From positions 682,001-746,000 of the forward strand of contig JANTQA010000030.1 of NCBI GenBank assembly GCA_027625915.1: a stretch of 64,000 nt of DNA. Direction: 5' to 3'. Within the stretch, counting starts at the first letter, position 1, and each line of letters begins with the position of its first letter. The notes beneath the pieces are model-generated. The model saw only the letters and a list, made by a program, of their open reading frames with translations, searched no databases and had not been told where the DNA came from. Positions 47,084-58,580 of the stretch are shown piece by piece. This DNA is from Anaeramoeba flamelloides (taxonomy: Eukaryota; Metamonada; Anaeramoebidae). The translations under genes and the position numbers were made by a program.

Positions 47084-50000
47084 ATGTCTAACCATTCACA
47101 TGAAATTATTGCATCAATAGGGGAATTTAGTGAAGAGAATTCACAAAAAATATTCCAAACGTTCATCCCAAGCAAAGACAATTCCAACCCACAAAAGATT
47201 GTTATCCAAAATCTTGCACCCGATTTCCTTCAACCAGGAGAAGCGCTTGTAGTCGTCATTCACCCAAACGAAAATCTAAACGGGACTAACTATCGTGACA
47301 CAAACACAATAACCAACGAACAATTTCCAAACAGTATCCATTCCCCCAACAAAACGAAGAATAAGTATAAGAATAATAATAATAATAATAATAGTTCCTT
47401 CTTAGAAACAAACCAAACAACTCATTATAGATTTGGAAACAATCAACAACCTTATCCCAAATCAAATTCAGCTCTCTTGATCAACAAAAATGACAACCAA
47501 TTTAACAAGAATAATCTCTCATTGCTGTATGAAAGGAAATCAAACAAAACACAATTTGACTCTGATTTAAAATTTGGAGAGGGTTATATCGAAAAAGAAG
47601 AAGAAGAAGAACTCGAACTAGAACTCGAACTAGGGCTAGAACACGAAAAAGAAAAACCAAAAGAAAAAGAAAAAGAAAAAGAAACAGAAACAGAAGAAGA
47701 AAACGATCTCGAACATCAATATTTCAAAAAAAGATATCAAGAAAACAACAAGGCATCAAATAATTTCTTACTTCAATCACAAGACCGTTATTTCAATGAA
47801 ATCAATACAAACAACAATTACAGTTATACAGATCTTCACGAATTGTCATTAAATTCAGATTCTGGTTTATACATCACCTTGTCTGGCTTTATGATAATGT
47901 TTTCACTTTCAAATTTGTTGACAAACGCATTAACCCAGCAATCGCACATTGCTAAAATGGTGTTTTCTGGTTTTGGCACTCTGTCCATGCTGGGCCCACC
48001 ACTCATTTTTTTAATGAGAAACAAACTGGACATAAGATCTGTCCTCAGAATACAGAAGGCATACGTCCAAAAGCATATCATGACCTATACAATTATCATT
48101 TCTGTGACTTTAATTTTATCTTTCTTTTCACTTTCAGTTGTTTCATTAATTGTTTTAGAAAAGCAACCGAAAATGGAACAGTCTTTAAGAATAGATGGGT
48201 TTGGAACAGGGTTGTTGGCTTTAATAACAATGTCTTTGCTTCCGGCTTTTTGTGAAGGTAATTTTTTTTTTTTTTTTTCATTTTTTTATCTTTCTCTTGC
48301 TCATAGTCTTTCCTCTTTGGTCCTGAGAGCATTTTTTATTGAACTTTTTTTTTTGGCTCGACCTAAAACAGAAACCAAAATTGTTTCAAAAAGAAATTTA
48401 TTTGGCTGTTAGAATCAGGTTGATCGAATTCAAATTTTATTAAAAAGCTCGAATAAGGAAGCGACACTTAAAATCTTTAAAAATATCATTTCTAATTGGT
48501 TTTTTTAAAGATCTTTTGGCTTTGACTGCAACTAATAATTTGCAAAAAATATTTGGGATTTGAAATAATAATTTTCGATATTAATCGGAAAATAACAGTA
48601 GTGTTTTTTCAAGTCTTTTGTTGCTTCACTGAATAACTGTTCTTCTTCAATCTTTTTTTTTTTTATTTGATCTTGTGACAAGTTGCTAATTTAATACTCT
48701 TGGCACTTTCACAAAATAATAAAATTAATATTATGATTACTCTTATTAAAAAATATAATTTTCGTTCAGCAAAAAGAGTTTCCAGAAATTTTTCAATCGG
48801 GCATCGATTTATTTTTTTGTTTTTTTATTTGGAATTGAAAAATCAAAATTTATTTCAAAAAATTAAATCATACACTTGGGGATGGGGATACCTAATGAAT
48901 CAGTAATATACAATACAAATGCCAAATATTTGTGTTGGGTAAGGCGATTACAATCTGGTGTTCCTAAATTAAAATAGATTTTTTTTGAGAAAAAAGAATT
49001 AACTTTTTGTTAATTTTTATTTTTTGTTATTCAAAATAACTTTTAAGGATGACAGTGAGAGTTTCTAATTATTAAAATTAGATGAGTTGTGGGGAAAATA
49101 AAATTAATAAAAATAAAAATGTGGAATTTCCCAAAAAATGTGGGACATTTTTTTTTTACATTTCATATAAAAATCATCTTTGTTAGTGGAGGTATTCGTT
49201 AATTGACAATAACAAAATAAGTTAAATTTTAATACCAATTGAATCAATGACTAAGGTATTTATTTCAAAATATGTTTGATTGCAATATTTTCAAAAAATA
49301 AAAAAAAAACAAAATAGCACTTTTTTTGGAGAAAACAATGTACGACCAATTTCAATAAAAAACTGGAAATATGAAAACAGAACCAAATGATTTTTTAAAC
49401 AATCAAAATGCATTTATATGTTTTTGATTCTATTTGAAGATTTGCTGAGATTATAAAAGTTATGAAAACGATTTTTTTAATCAAAAAGAAAATAATAAAC
49501 AGCAATTTTCACCCCTAAAAAATATCAGATAAAATCGAGATCAGAAAATTTAATATTTTTTATTTATGTAATACAATATTAAGAAACAAATTGAATTATT
49601 ACCATGAACCAATTAATGGTAGTTAAGGATTTTGTATACTTAAATATTTTTTTGAACATTGGGTTTAAATATTTTTTAAAATAAATTTGACCCACTTTTT
49701 AGGAAATAGTTTAGAATAGAATGGGTACTAAAACCCAAAAAAACCTAACTGCAATTTTTCAGGGTTTAAAAAAAAAGAGTAAAATCTTGGATTTTGGTTT
49801 ATTTCTTAAATAAAAAAAAACCTAACGGAAGTGCCGTAGAGTACCGTCAAGTGCCTAGGTTTTCCAGAATTCAAAAGAATAGAGTAAAATCTTTGATTTA
49901 ACTCAATTCTTTTAAATTTTGAAAAACCTAACGGCGGGTTTTTTGAGGTTTTCTGTTTTATTTGTTAAATCTATTGATTTTCGTTAGGTTTTTTTTACTT

Positions 50001-51106
50001 TTTGAAATAAACAGAAATTTTTAATAAATTTTCGGTTTATTTCAAAAAGTAAAAAAAAACCTAGAACACTTCACAAATAAACATAAAACTCAAGAAAACC
50101 TAACGGCGTTTTTTTTTAAATCGAGTAAGAAATCAAAAATTTATTTAAATTTTTGGTTTATTTCTTAAATTAAAAAAAACCTAATGGCTGTAAGAGGAAA
50201 TTAATTTCCTTCCTTTAAAATAAAAAAAAAAAAAAAAAATTTTCCAAGACAAAAAATCTCAGGAATTTACTAAAGGCTTTATGTTTATCATACCTTTCAA
50301 ACACTTGAAGACGCTTTACAACCCTTTCAAACATTTTTCTAAAATTTTTAAAGGGGAAAAGCGTTGTAAAAGTCTTTAGTTTTTTAAAATTCATGGGATT
50401 TTTTAGAAAGGTTATTTTAAAACAATAATTTTTCTATTTTTGGCGATTTTGTAGATTATCATGATTTTATGATTTTCCGCGATAAAGCTGGAATAATCAT
50501 GATTTAATAGAATTATCGCGAATATATTGCCAATATTTCTATAATTCATATTACCATCAAATCCTCTATTATATTAATAATTTCATTATTTTCAAAAAAT
50601 AATATTTATATTCTTGATTTAAATAATATTTTTCTTTTTAAAATAATATTATATTTACAGAAATTGTATTTCGGGGATTTTTCCAACACGCACTAGAACA
50701 CAATTATAGCCTAAATAAAGCAGTTTTAATTTCATCTTTTTTATTTTCCTTTATGCATTTAGATTTTTCGATCTTTGGATTTTTATATAAATTATTTTTG
50801 GGTTATTTTTATGGGCTGTTAACAATCAACACAAATTCTTGCTATCCTTCAATTATAGCGCACATGATCAACAATGCATTGACATTATTATTTTCAAATA
50901 CAATTCAATATTTGGCAAAACCAGTATTAAAAAACATGTTTCTCATTATATTATTAGTCTCATTAACACTATTACTGTATACACTTTCAAATTTTTTTAA
51001 AATATATTCAATTTCAAATCTTGAGGAAGAGAATTTTGATTTGGATGATGATTTATATAATTCTTCGGATGAGGAATCAAAATATTATTACGAACAAGAT
51101 ATTTAA
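47084..51106 (+). CDS. CPBP (CAAX-type) intramembrane metalloprotease, two exons
   Basis: Exon 1 is 47084-48257, intron 48258-50660 (GTAATT...TTACAG, phase 1), exon 2 is 50661-51106; 539 aa. The first ATG in frame (MSNHSHE) is used. Residues 1-260 are cytosolic, low complexity, with N-rich and EEELELELE/KEKEK runs. From about 265 on there are several transmembrane helices. The CPBP motifs are complete only after splicing: CEEIVFRG (E391, E392, R396; EExxxR), FMHLD (H424) and HMINN (H459, N463), the usual Glu/His metal-site pattern of Rce1/Abi enzymes. The intron cuts within the codon of E392. The C-terminal tail is acidic. Family members cleave prenylated CAAX proteins (Rce1) or other membrane substrates; the substrate here is unknown. 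Confidence 0.85.
49730..50222. repeat. Nested inverted repeats with CCTAACGG / CGTTAGG units
   Basis: AAAACCTAACGG or its complement appears several times in alternating orientation, joined by shared words (TCCAGAATTCAAAAGAATAGA, TTTCGGTTTATTTCAAAAAG). It is closely related to 58.15-58.58 kb. No coding potential; probably a compound of small foldback elements. Confidence 0.7.
50245..50430. repeat. Dispersed repeat shared with 56.49-56.69 kb
   Basis: AATCTCAGGAATTTACTAAAG, CAAACACTTGAAGACGCTTT, AACCCTTTCAAACA and AAAACAATAATTTTTCTATT line up in order with 56495-56690. It contains an internal inverted pair around AAAGCGTTGTAAAAG. Confidence 0.65.
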
Positions 51107-51889
51107 TATATTGCTCTTAAAAACAGGTCTTTAACCAATAATGATATTATAAATCTAATACCTTTTATCTAACCAGGCTGTAAATTTTGAAATAATTAAT
51201 TGGAAGGAAATAATGGATTCCAGATATAGAATTATTATAATTAAATTAATATTTACACAAATACTTTAAATTGAGTTATGGAAATATTATGTTTATAAAA
51301 TTATGAATCTTAAAATAAATACTATTTATTTATAATCAAATAAATTTACTATTAGAACATATTTAAATTAAAAAAAATGTAATAATTTTTTTTTTTTTCC
51401 AACCATAATCATTCAGAAATATTATTTATTTAATAAATAAAATATTGAAATTCAAATCAAAATACTGTAAAGAACTCGATAAAATCACATTTAATATATA
51501 GGTATATCATAAAATTATAGAAATTAGACATTAATTCACAATAATAACATATGTGCAAATTTAAATAGAAATATATATTTTTTAACAAAGTTTTAATTAT
51601 CAGAACATTAACAAATACAAATAACTATTTAGCATTAGTCGATTTTTTCGAATATTTTTCAACTTAATATTTATAAAATTAATAAAAATTACCTTTTTAC
51701 TTTTACTTCTTCGTCTTCTTTTTATAAAATAAAAATTTTAGACATAATTTTTCTTTGATTTTTATAATTTTATTTTTGTTTTTACTTTTGGTTTTTTATT
51801 TATTTATTTTTTTTATTTTTATTCTTTTTTTTATTTTTTTTTTTATTTTCATTCTTTTTTTTGTTTTTTATTTTTATACTTTTTTTTTG

Positions 51890-52255
51890 CAAAAGATTAT
51901 GTGGAAAAGAAAAGATCCTCGAAAAGACAAATAACCACTCAGAAAATTGAGACGATATAATGTCTTTTAAAATGAATATAATTATTAACAAAAAATCTTG
52001 TTGTTCAACTTTTTTTCAGTGAAAGATCAGTAATAAAAAATCCGTAATACTGAAATCAACAATTGTGAATCACTTTTTTTTAGTTTTTGGTTTTATTTTT
52101 TTTTAATTTTTAAAATATCAGGCTTATATATATTTAGAATGATTTAAAAGTGAATTACAAATCAGATTTAATTATTGTTGTTCTTGAATATGAAAGGATA
52201 TATACATATTCGATTTATTACTTCAGGTTAGTCAGGAATTTTGAAAGGGTTTTTA
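51890..52255 (+). mobile_element. MITE family 1, 5'-truncated copy
   Basis: Words GATCCTCGAAAAGACAAATA, TCAGTGAAAGATCAGTAAT, AAAGTGAATTACAAATCAG and a decayed right end (GTTAGTCAGGAATTTTGAAA) place it in family 1. The left third is replaced by a T-rich run. Confidence 0.75.
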
Positions 52256-52667
52256 GTATACACTTATTATTTTAGTGTTATTTAAAAATATTCAGAAGTT
52301 TTTTAAACTCTTATTTCAATTTAATTATTTTTTAAATAATAAATTTCACAACTTTCCACACAACTAAAACGGCCCAAAACAATCCCAATAATATAATTTC
52401 ATTCAAATTGCAGATAGTTTTGATTGTTCTAAAATATGAAAATTATTTTTTCATTTTTTAGTTTTTTTGTTTCATGTATTTTTTTGAATTTGATAATTTT
52501 TTTCGTTTGATCAAAATTTTTTTTCAACAATTGATATTATGTTAAAGTTGAGTTGTTCCAAATAGAAGAACTCAAATTAAATTAGCCAATAGTAGCTTAC
52601 CTTTTGATCGATCAATATTCCTAATTAAATTTAAACAAAATAACCAATACATTTTTTAGTTTTGATC

Positions 52668-52872
52668 ACTCCAAAATTTTTAACACACCCATTGATTAAT
52701 TGTATTGATAATTATTTATTTTTTTGTTTTGTGAGTATTGTAATTTAGAAACGAGTGTTGAAATTTCAATTAGTAAATGGTTATAATTTGGTAAATCTTC
52801 CAGAATTGAAATAATATAGGTTTTTTTTTAACAAAGATTGAATTTTGGTGTGTTAAAAATTTTTCATTGGGG
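52668..52872. mobile_element. Small MITE with TTTTTAACACACC ends
   Basis: AAAATTTTTAACACACCCA at the left and TTGGTGTGTTAAAAATTTTT at the right form a terminal inverted repeat around a non-coding core of about 165 bp. No second copy was seen in this window. Confidence 0.6.
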
Positions 52873-54280
52873 TTTCGTTTATTATTTCTTTTATTTTTAT
52901 TTTAGCTAAAGAAATCAACTCTACTTTAATTACAAATAATATTTATACTTGAGCGCCTTTTTTCAACATGCATTACTGATCTTAAAATATGATTACATAT
53001 GTGTTTTTTACCTACAAATTCCCTTTTTTGGATAATTATTCACTTTATTCTTAATATTAGAAAGGTAATAGGTATTAATGATCTGAATATAAATATTTTT
53101 CGATCTTTATTTAATAATAAATAATTACTATAAATATTAAACCGATGTGGCTATAATATTATAATTGATTCCAGATTATCAACAATGAAAAAAGATCATG
53201 TTTTCTGAAAAATATAATTGATTTTGAGCTGCTTACTAAACGGAAAAGTTTAATCAATTAAGAATACAGTCACACCAGTTTTGAAATCTTATTATTGAAA
53301 ATTGTTAGAATAATCAGATTTTTTTAATATTTTTTTGTTTTTTATTAAGAGGGAAATTTTGTCTCAGAGAATTTAAAAAAAAAAATACTATGTCAATATC
53401 GTCACATATCAAACAAAAAAAATTTCACGACTGATAATCCTTTTTAAAAAATGAAATTTTCTCTCAATCCACAAGGAGGAAGATCTATATTAAATATCAA
53501 TATTTTTCATTTTCAATTGCTTTTGTGAAGATCTTGTTTTTTTCAAGTTTTAATTAATAAAATATTTATACAATTTGAAAAAAAAATTTATTTTTTTTAA
53601 TACCAAAATCAGCTGATTTTACATTACTGTTATTTTCCAATTAATAAATGAATATTTTTATTTCAATTTCCTAAATATATATTTATGAGTACTTCTAAAA
53701 CCAAATTAAAAGAGTATAAAAAAAAAATATTATAGTTATATAAGGTAGTTTAATTAAATGTAGAAAAATATTATTACTAAACAATTAGTTTAATATTTTA
53801 GTAGTTTTCAACTAATTCTTCATATAAAAATATTTTTGTAATTTAAATTAAAAATTTTCATTTTTTAATTATAAAATAAGACTAAATAGTTTTTTTACTA
53901 AAAGAAATCAGTTTGTATCTATTTCAGAAATATAAATGTGTTGAAATAAAATCTAAAATGGATAGATTTTCTGGTTTTAAACAAACTTTGAATTGTTATT
54001 GTTTGATACTTTAAATAATTTTTATATAGAAAAATTTGGTATTGAGTTTTCAAATGTATTTTTTTGAGTTATTTTCATTTTATCAAGCTTGAATTTTATG
54101 AATCTTTTGTTTTTTTAAGTAAAACTGTTTCAACCCACATAAGACTTAATTCACGTTATTATTCTTAGGTAGAATGTTAGTTCTTGAATTTGGATAAAAT
54201 TCAATGTGATAACTTAACAGCTTAATAGGATTAAAAATTTAAATTGTTTCATTTTTTTATCTTTTCATTTTTAATTTTTT

Positions 54281-54929
54281 ATGAGCGAATCTTACGAACA
54301 AGATTTTGCACCACCACCACCAATTTGGAGACAATTCACTGACGAAAATGTAAAAAAAGGAGTGACTCCAAAACCCCCAGATCCACTCACAGAAGAGGAA
54401 TATACAATTTATGGAGAAACTTTTTCGGTACTCAAATGAAGCACCTTTTTTTTTCAAACAAAAACAAGAAATCTCAAAATTTTTCTTTCTTTTTTTGAAA
54501 CACTAACAACAAAAAACATCAAACAAACAAAAAACAACAACAAACCCAAAGGTTAATTATAAATTAGAGCCGCTCTCTGAAACAGGTAATACACAATTAT
54601 ATGATTCAACCCCAGGAAAAGAAATTGAAGAATTAAAAAAATTAAATCATTCCTTATTAATGCTGTTTTATGAATTAATTGACATTATACTTAAATCACC
54701 AGAAAAATTTAAATCAAAAATAAGTGATATGGAGACTGTGATAATCAATTTTTCACATTTAATTAATAGTCTCCGTTCAAAGCAAGCAAGAAACTTTTTA
54801 ATTACCACAATGGAAAAACAAGTTAAAAGAAGGCAAAAAGCAATGAAAAAGATCGACGAAATTATTTCAGAATCAAAAAAAACAATAAAAAAAAGACTAG
54901 AGGAGTGTGGACAAGAATCAAAAAAATAG
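54281..54929 (+). CDS. MED7: Mediator complex subunit 7, two exons
   Basis: Exon 1 is 54281-54427, intron 54428-54551 (GTACTC...CAAAG, phase 0), exon 2 is 54552-54929; 174 aa, shorter than the animal or yeast protein of roughly 220-230 residues. The N-terminus has the PPPP-then-aromatic motif (APPPPIWRQFTDEN) and PPDPLTEEEYTIYG typical of the MED7 tail that contacts MED31. The core LKKLNHSLLMLFYELIDI, LKSPEKFKSKISDM, FSHLINSLRSKQARNFL is the helical MED7/MED21 heterodimer region, followed by a basic coiled coil. MED7 is part of the Mediator middle module, linking activators to RNA polymerase II. The intron is the shortest one identified here. Confidence 0.9.
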
Positions 54930-57900
54930 TCCAAAATAAAAAACAATTCTAGCCAATTTGATGTGTATTTTTTTTTTGTTTAATTGGTTTCTTTTTGTTT
55001 TGGGATTGTAATAAAAAAAAAAAAAGAAGAATAATACAAACTTATTAACTTTTGGCAAAACAACTTATTTCAAGAAATAAAAAATACTCTTGTTAGCACA
55101 AATAGGTTTTATAACAAAACCTGTTCAAAGAAAAATCCAAAATTTTGCTAAAGGAAACATCAACTAAAAGATCGAAACGATTTCAAAACAATTAATGGGT
55201 AAACAAGTTTTTTTGACCTTTTATTTTTTTGAATGATTGAAAGAATTATGAATTTAAGGAGGGTGACTCCAAACGAATTCTTGAGATACACTACAAATTT
55301 CGTTCTTTCGTTTTAATTTAACTGTTGAGGATGATCTTTTATTCAGTGATACAAAATATTATTTTTGAAAAAATGGAGTTTTATTGGTGTTTTTCTTTTT
55401 TATTCTATTGCAAAGACGCACGAATCATAAAGTCGTAGTGAAGAGTATTATTGATTTTTTTTTTTTTTTTGGGGAGGGAGTATTAAAGTTTTACAGTGTT
55501 TTGATTCATATAGTACTCATAACGTAGTTAAATTAAAAACTAATTGAATTAATAGAGGATTTGATAATATTTATGTAAAGTCACAATAAAGTTTAAAAAA
55601 TCAAGATTATCTTTATCACAAAACACGATATTGCATAAAATTGTGATATTCAATATTATTGCGATAATATCACAAATCGCAGTATTATATAAAATCCCAA
55701 CACTTGTTATAAAATCGTAATAAATGACAAAATATCATGATAAAAAGTAAATCGCAATATATTAATTTGATGTATTTTGGACTAATTCTTCAATATTTTT
55801 TCGAAGAACAATTTTGTTTGATCAAAAAATAGATTTTATAAAAAAAAAAGTAATTCTTTTTAAAAAAGTAACAAAAAAGATGACTTGATTCAATCAAGGA
55901 TCAGATGAAGAGTTTTTATTATATTTTAGTTTGGTTAGGTTGACATATCTATCGATCCTTTAAGATCAACAAAGTTAATAAAAAAGTCAAATAAATAGTT
56001 TCTCAGTCAATCGTGGTCTAATAAATTGTCTTGAATAAAAATAAACTTCTAAAACATCGAACACTTCACCTGTTCTTTAAAGAATTTGTTCTTGAGTGAC
56101 AACCTTTTCTTTATTCTAGAAAATCTGAAAGGAGTTGGATAACTTTTGAAAAGCTTTCTCAAAAACCTTATCACTTATCTTCAAGAATTAAGATTGGTGT
56201 TTAATTGTTTTCTATATTCTTCTTCTTCTCATACCTTCGTCTAGTATAGGGAACACAACTGTAGTTTATGGGTTTTTGTAAGATCGATCACTAATAAGAA
56301 AGAAAATTACTTTTTCTTCTTTTTGGTTATTTAATTTGTAAAGGTAATAACTCCATTTTAAGAACGTGGTTATTAAGTATTCAAGTAAATTGTTGAAATG
56401 GTTGATTTTATGGTTGTGATCAAAAATTTTAAAGAGGATATTTTACTTTTATTGACAAAAAATGAAAATAAAACATATTTTTCCAACTACTAACAATCTC
56501 AGGCCTTATACTAAAGATTTAGGTCTTTGGAAAATTTAAAACACTTGAGAGCACTTTGTAACCATTTCAAACAGTTTCTGACATTTTGAAAATGGAAAAA
56601 CATTATAAAATTGTTGTAAAAGTGTTTTGAAAAATTTATGCTTTTTTTTGAAGGTGATTTCAAAAAAAATAATTTTTCTTTTTTACAATAATGTATATGT
56701 CCCTACGACCCAAAAAACACTAAAAATAGAAAACTGATCAAATACTTTCCATTAAAACAATTACAAAAACTAAATGATAAAATAAAAATAAAAAAAGTTT
56801 CAATTTAACTTTTTCTTGAAAACATGTTTTGCCAAAATCATTGAATTCAAACTTGAAATTATGTATATTTTTAGATACACTATCTTGTTTTAACTCATTT
56901 ACAAAAACAAATTCAAAATTATGGGGAATTTTCTTTTCACAAAAGGCACTAATTTGGTCTTCAAATGTTTTTTTTAGTTTTAAATAGTAAAATTAAAAAA
57001 AAGTTCAACTAAAAAGAAAAACTTTCTGGAAAACCATTCTAATTTAATACATTAACTTATTCTTTGATTTCAAGCTCTTCTCAACCCCAATTTTTTAAAA
57101 AAAATAAAAAAGTGCACATTAATTTCAAAAAATATTTTCGATATTCAAAAGTTGAGAGTCTTTTTAATTCTAAAAAAAATTATCACAGTGGTTAATGGAA
57201 TTAAGTTATGAACTTAATTTTGAAAAATATTAATCAGAAAAAAATAGTGCTTAATTTTATTAAGGACATATTATCATCAAAAACTCTAAAATACACAAGT
57301 CGCTAGTATAAAAAAAACAATTGAAATTTTTAAGATCGAGATAACTAAAACCTTAATAACATTTTTTCATTTGTAATAAATTTTATATATAATATAACCA
57401 ATATTCTAGAACTTCAAATTTTTATAACTATTGTATTTATTGTTGTTCTCAGCACTGTGATTTATAAAACTTTCTAGTCATAAAAAAAATATCTTTTTAA
57501 AAAGAAAAATTAGTTTCTGATTTTAAAAACCTGGCTTTGTGATAAGTTTAAGGTTTATTGAAATCGGAAAAAAGGTTTTTTATTTACACTGTAATAACTT
57601 CGCAATCTATATGTTAAAACCAGTATGTATATAAATCATTAAAATTTTTTTTTAAAAAATTAAAAAGAAAGAAATCTTTAAAATTCTTAAAAATTAATTT
57701 TTGATATTTAAAATATCCGATTTTTTGTTTATTTTCAGTATTTTTCGTATTTTTAAACATTTTTAACAATGAAATTTTTTTAGAACTTTTTAAAAATGTC
57801 TCAAGTACAATCATGAAAAAAATTTTTTCAAAAAATAAGTAAAAATTTGTTAAATTTTCATTTTTTAATAACTCCAAATATAATAAATACTATTGGTTAA

Positions 57901-58140
57901 TAAAAGATCTTTTGAAAAAAACTATTTTTAAGGATATTTTAAGTATTTAAGTTGAAAATTTCAATTTTTCATTAATATTTTATTTGTTTTTAATAGTTAA
58001 AAATTTGAAAAAATTTTTTATACTAGTTCAGATTCATTTTATAATACTTTAATAGTATTATAAATCTAATGAATATATTTCAAATGGGGTACCAATCATT
58101 TGGATTTACTAAGAATCATTTGTTGTTTTAAATAGGAAAA
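54930..58140. other. Gene-poor stretch with repeats
   Basis: Contains the 56.49-56.69 kb dispersed repeat and A/T palindromes around ATCGC near 55.59-55.76 kb that resemble 50.45-50.53 kb. No convincing frame. Confidence 0.5.
56495..56690. repeat. Dispersed repeat, partner of 50.25-50.43 kb
   Basis: AATCTCAGGCCTTATACTAAAG, AAACACTTGAGAGCACTTTG, ACCATTTCAAACAG and AAAATAATTTTTCTTTTTTA follow the order of the intronic copy in the CPBP gene. Confidence 0.65.
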
Positions 58141-58149
58141 AATATTTTT

Positions 58150-58580
58150 ACTTTGATTTTCCGTTACGTTTTTTTTAATTTTTGAAATAAACAGAAAATT
58201 TTAATAAATTTTCGGTTTATTTCAAAAAGTAAAAAAAAACCTCGGACACTCTCGTTAGGTTTTCTAGAATTCAAAAGAATAGAGAGAAATCAAAGATTAT
58301 ACTCAATTCTTCTGAATTCTGGAAAGGTGTCTTGATTTTTTTGAGTTTTCTGTTTATTTGTGAAATCAATAGATTTTCGTTAGGTTTTTTTGAGGTTTTC
58401 CAAATAAATAGAAAACCTCAATAAAAAAAAAAAAACTAACTAAGATCAATATATCTTACAAATAAAACAGAAAACTTCAATAAAACAAAGACACCTGACA
58501 GTAGTTGATGGGCAGTTTTGTTAGGTTTTTTTACACACTTTAATTAAAAAAACCTATGAAATCTACGACACTCTACGGTA
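58150..58580. repeat. Second CGTTAGG / CCTAACGG nested inverted-repeat cluster
   Basis: Shares TTTTGAAATAAACAGAAA, TTCGGTTTATTTCAAAAAGT and TCTAGAATTCAAAAGAATAG with 49.73-50.22 kb, again with arms in both orientations. It lies in intergenic sequence here and in an intron there. Confidence 0.7.

Larger units (their letters stand above)
48258..50660 (+). other. 2.4-kb intron of the CPBP protease gene
   Basis: It carries the CCTAACGG inverted-repeat cluster (49.73-50.22 kb), a further dispersed repeat (50.24-50.43 kb) and small ATCGCGAT-type palindromes near 50.47-50.53 kb. Frame 48700-48906 has no motif. Confidence 0.6.
51107..54280. other. Intergenic between the CPBP and MED7 genes
   Basis: Holds a partial family-1 MITE and a 200-bp element. 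A 60-bp stretch at about 53622-53690 (CAATTAATAAATGAATATT, TTATTTCAATTTCC) matches about 25920-25985. No gene recognised. Confidence 0.5.

Noticed and set aside
57614-57877. 87-aa minus-strand frame
   Set aside because: Lys/Phe/Asn composition expected by chance in A/T-rich DNA; no motif.
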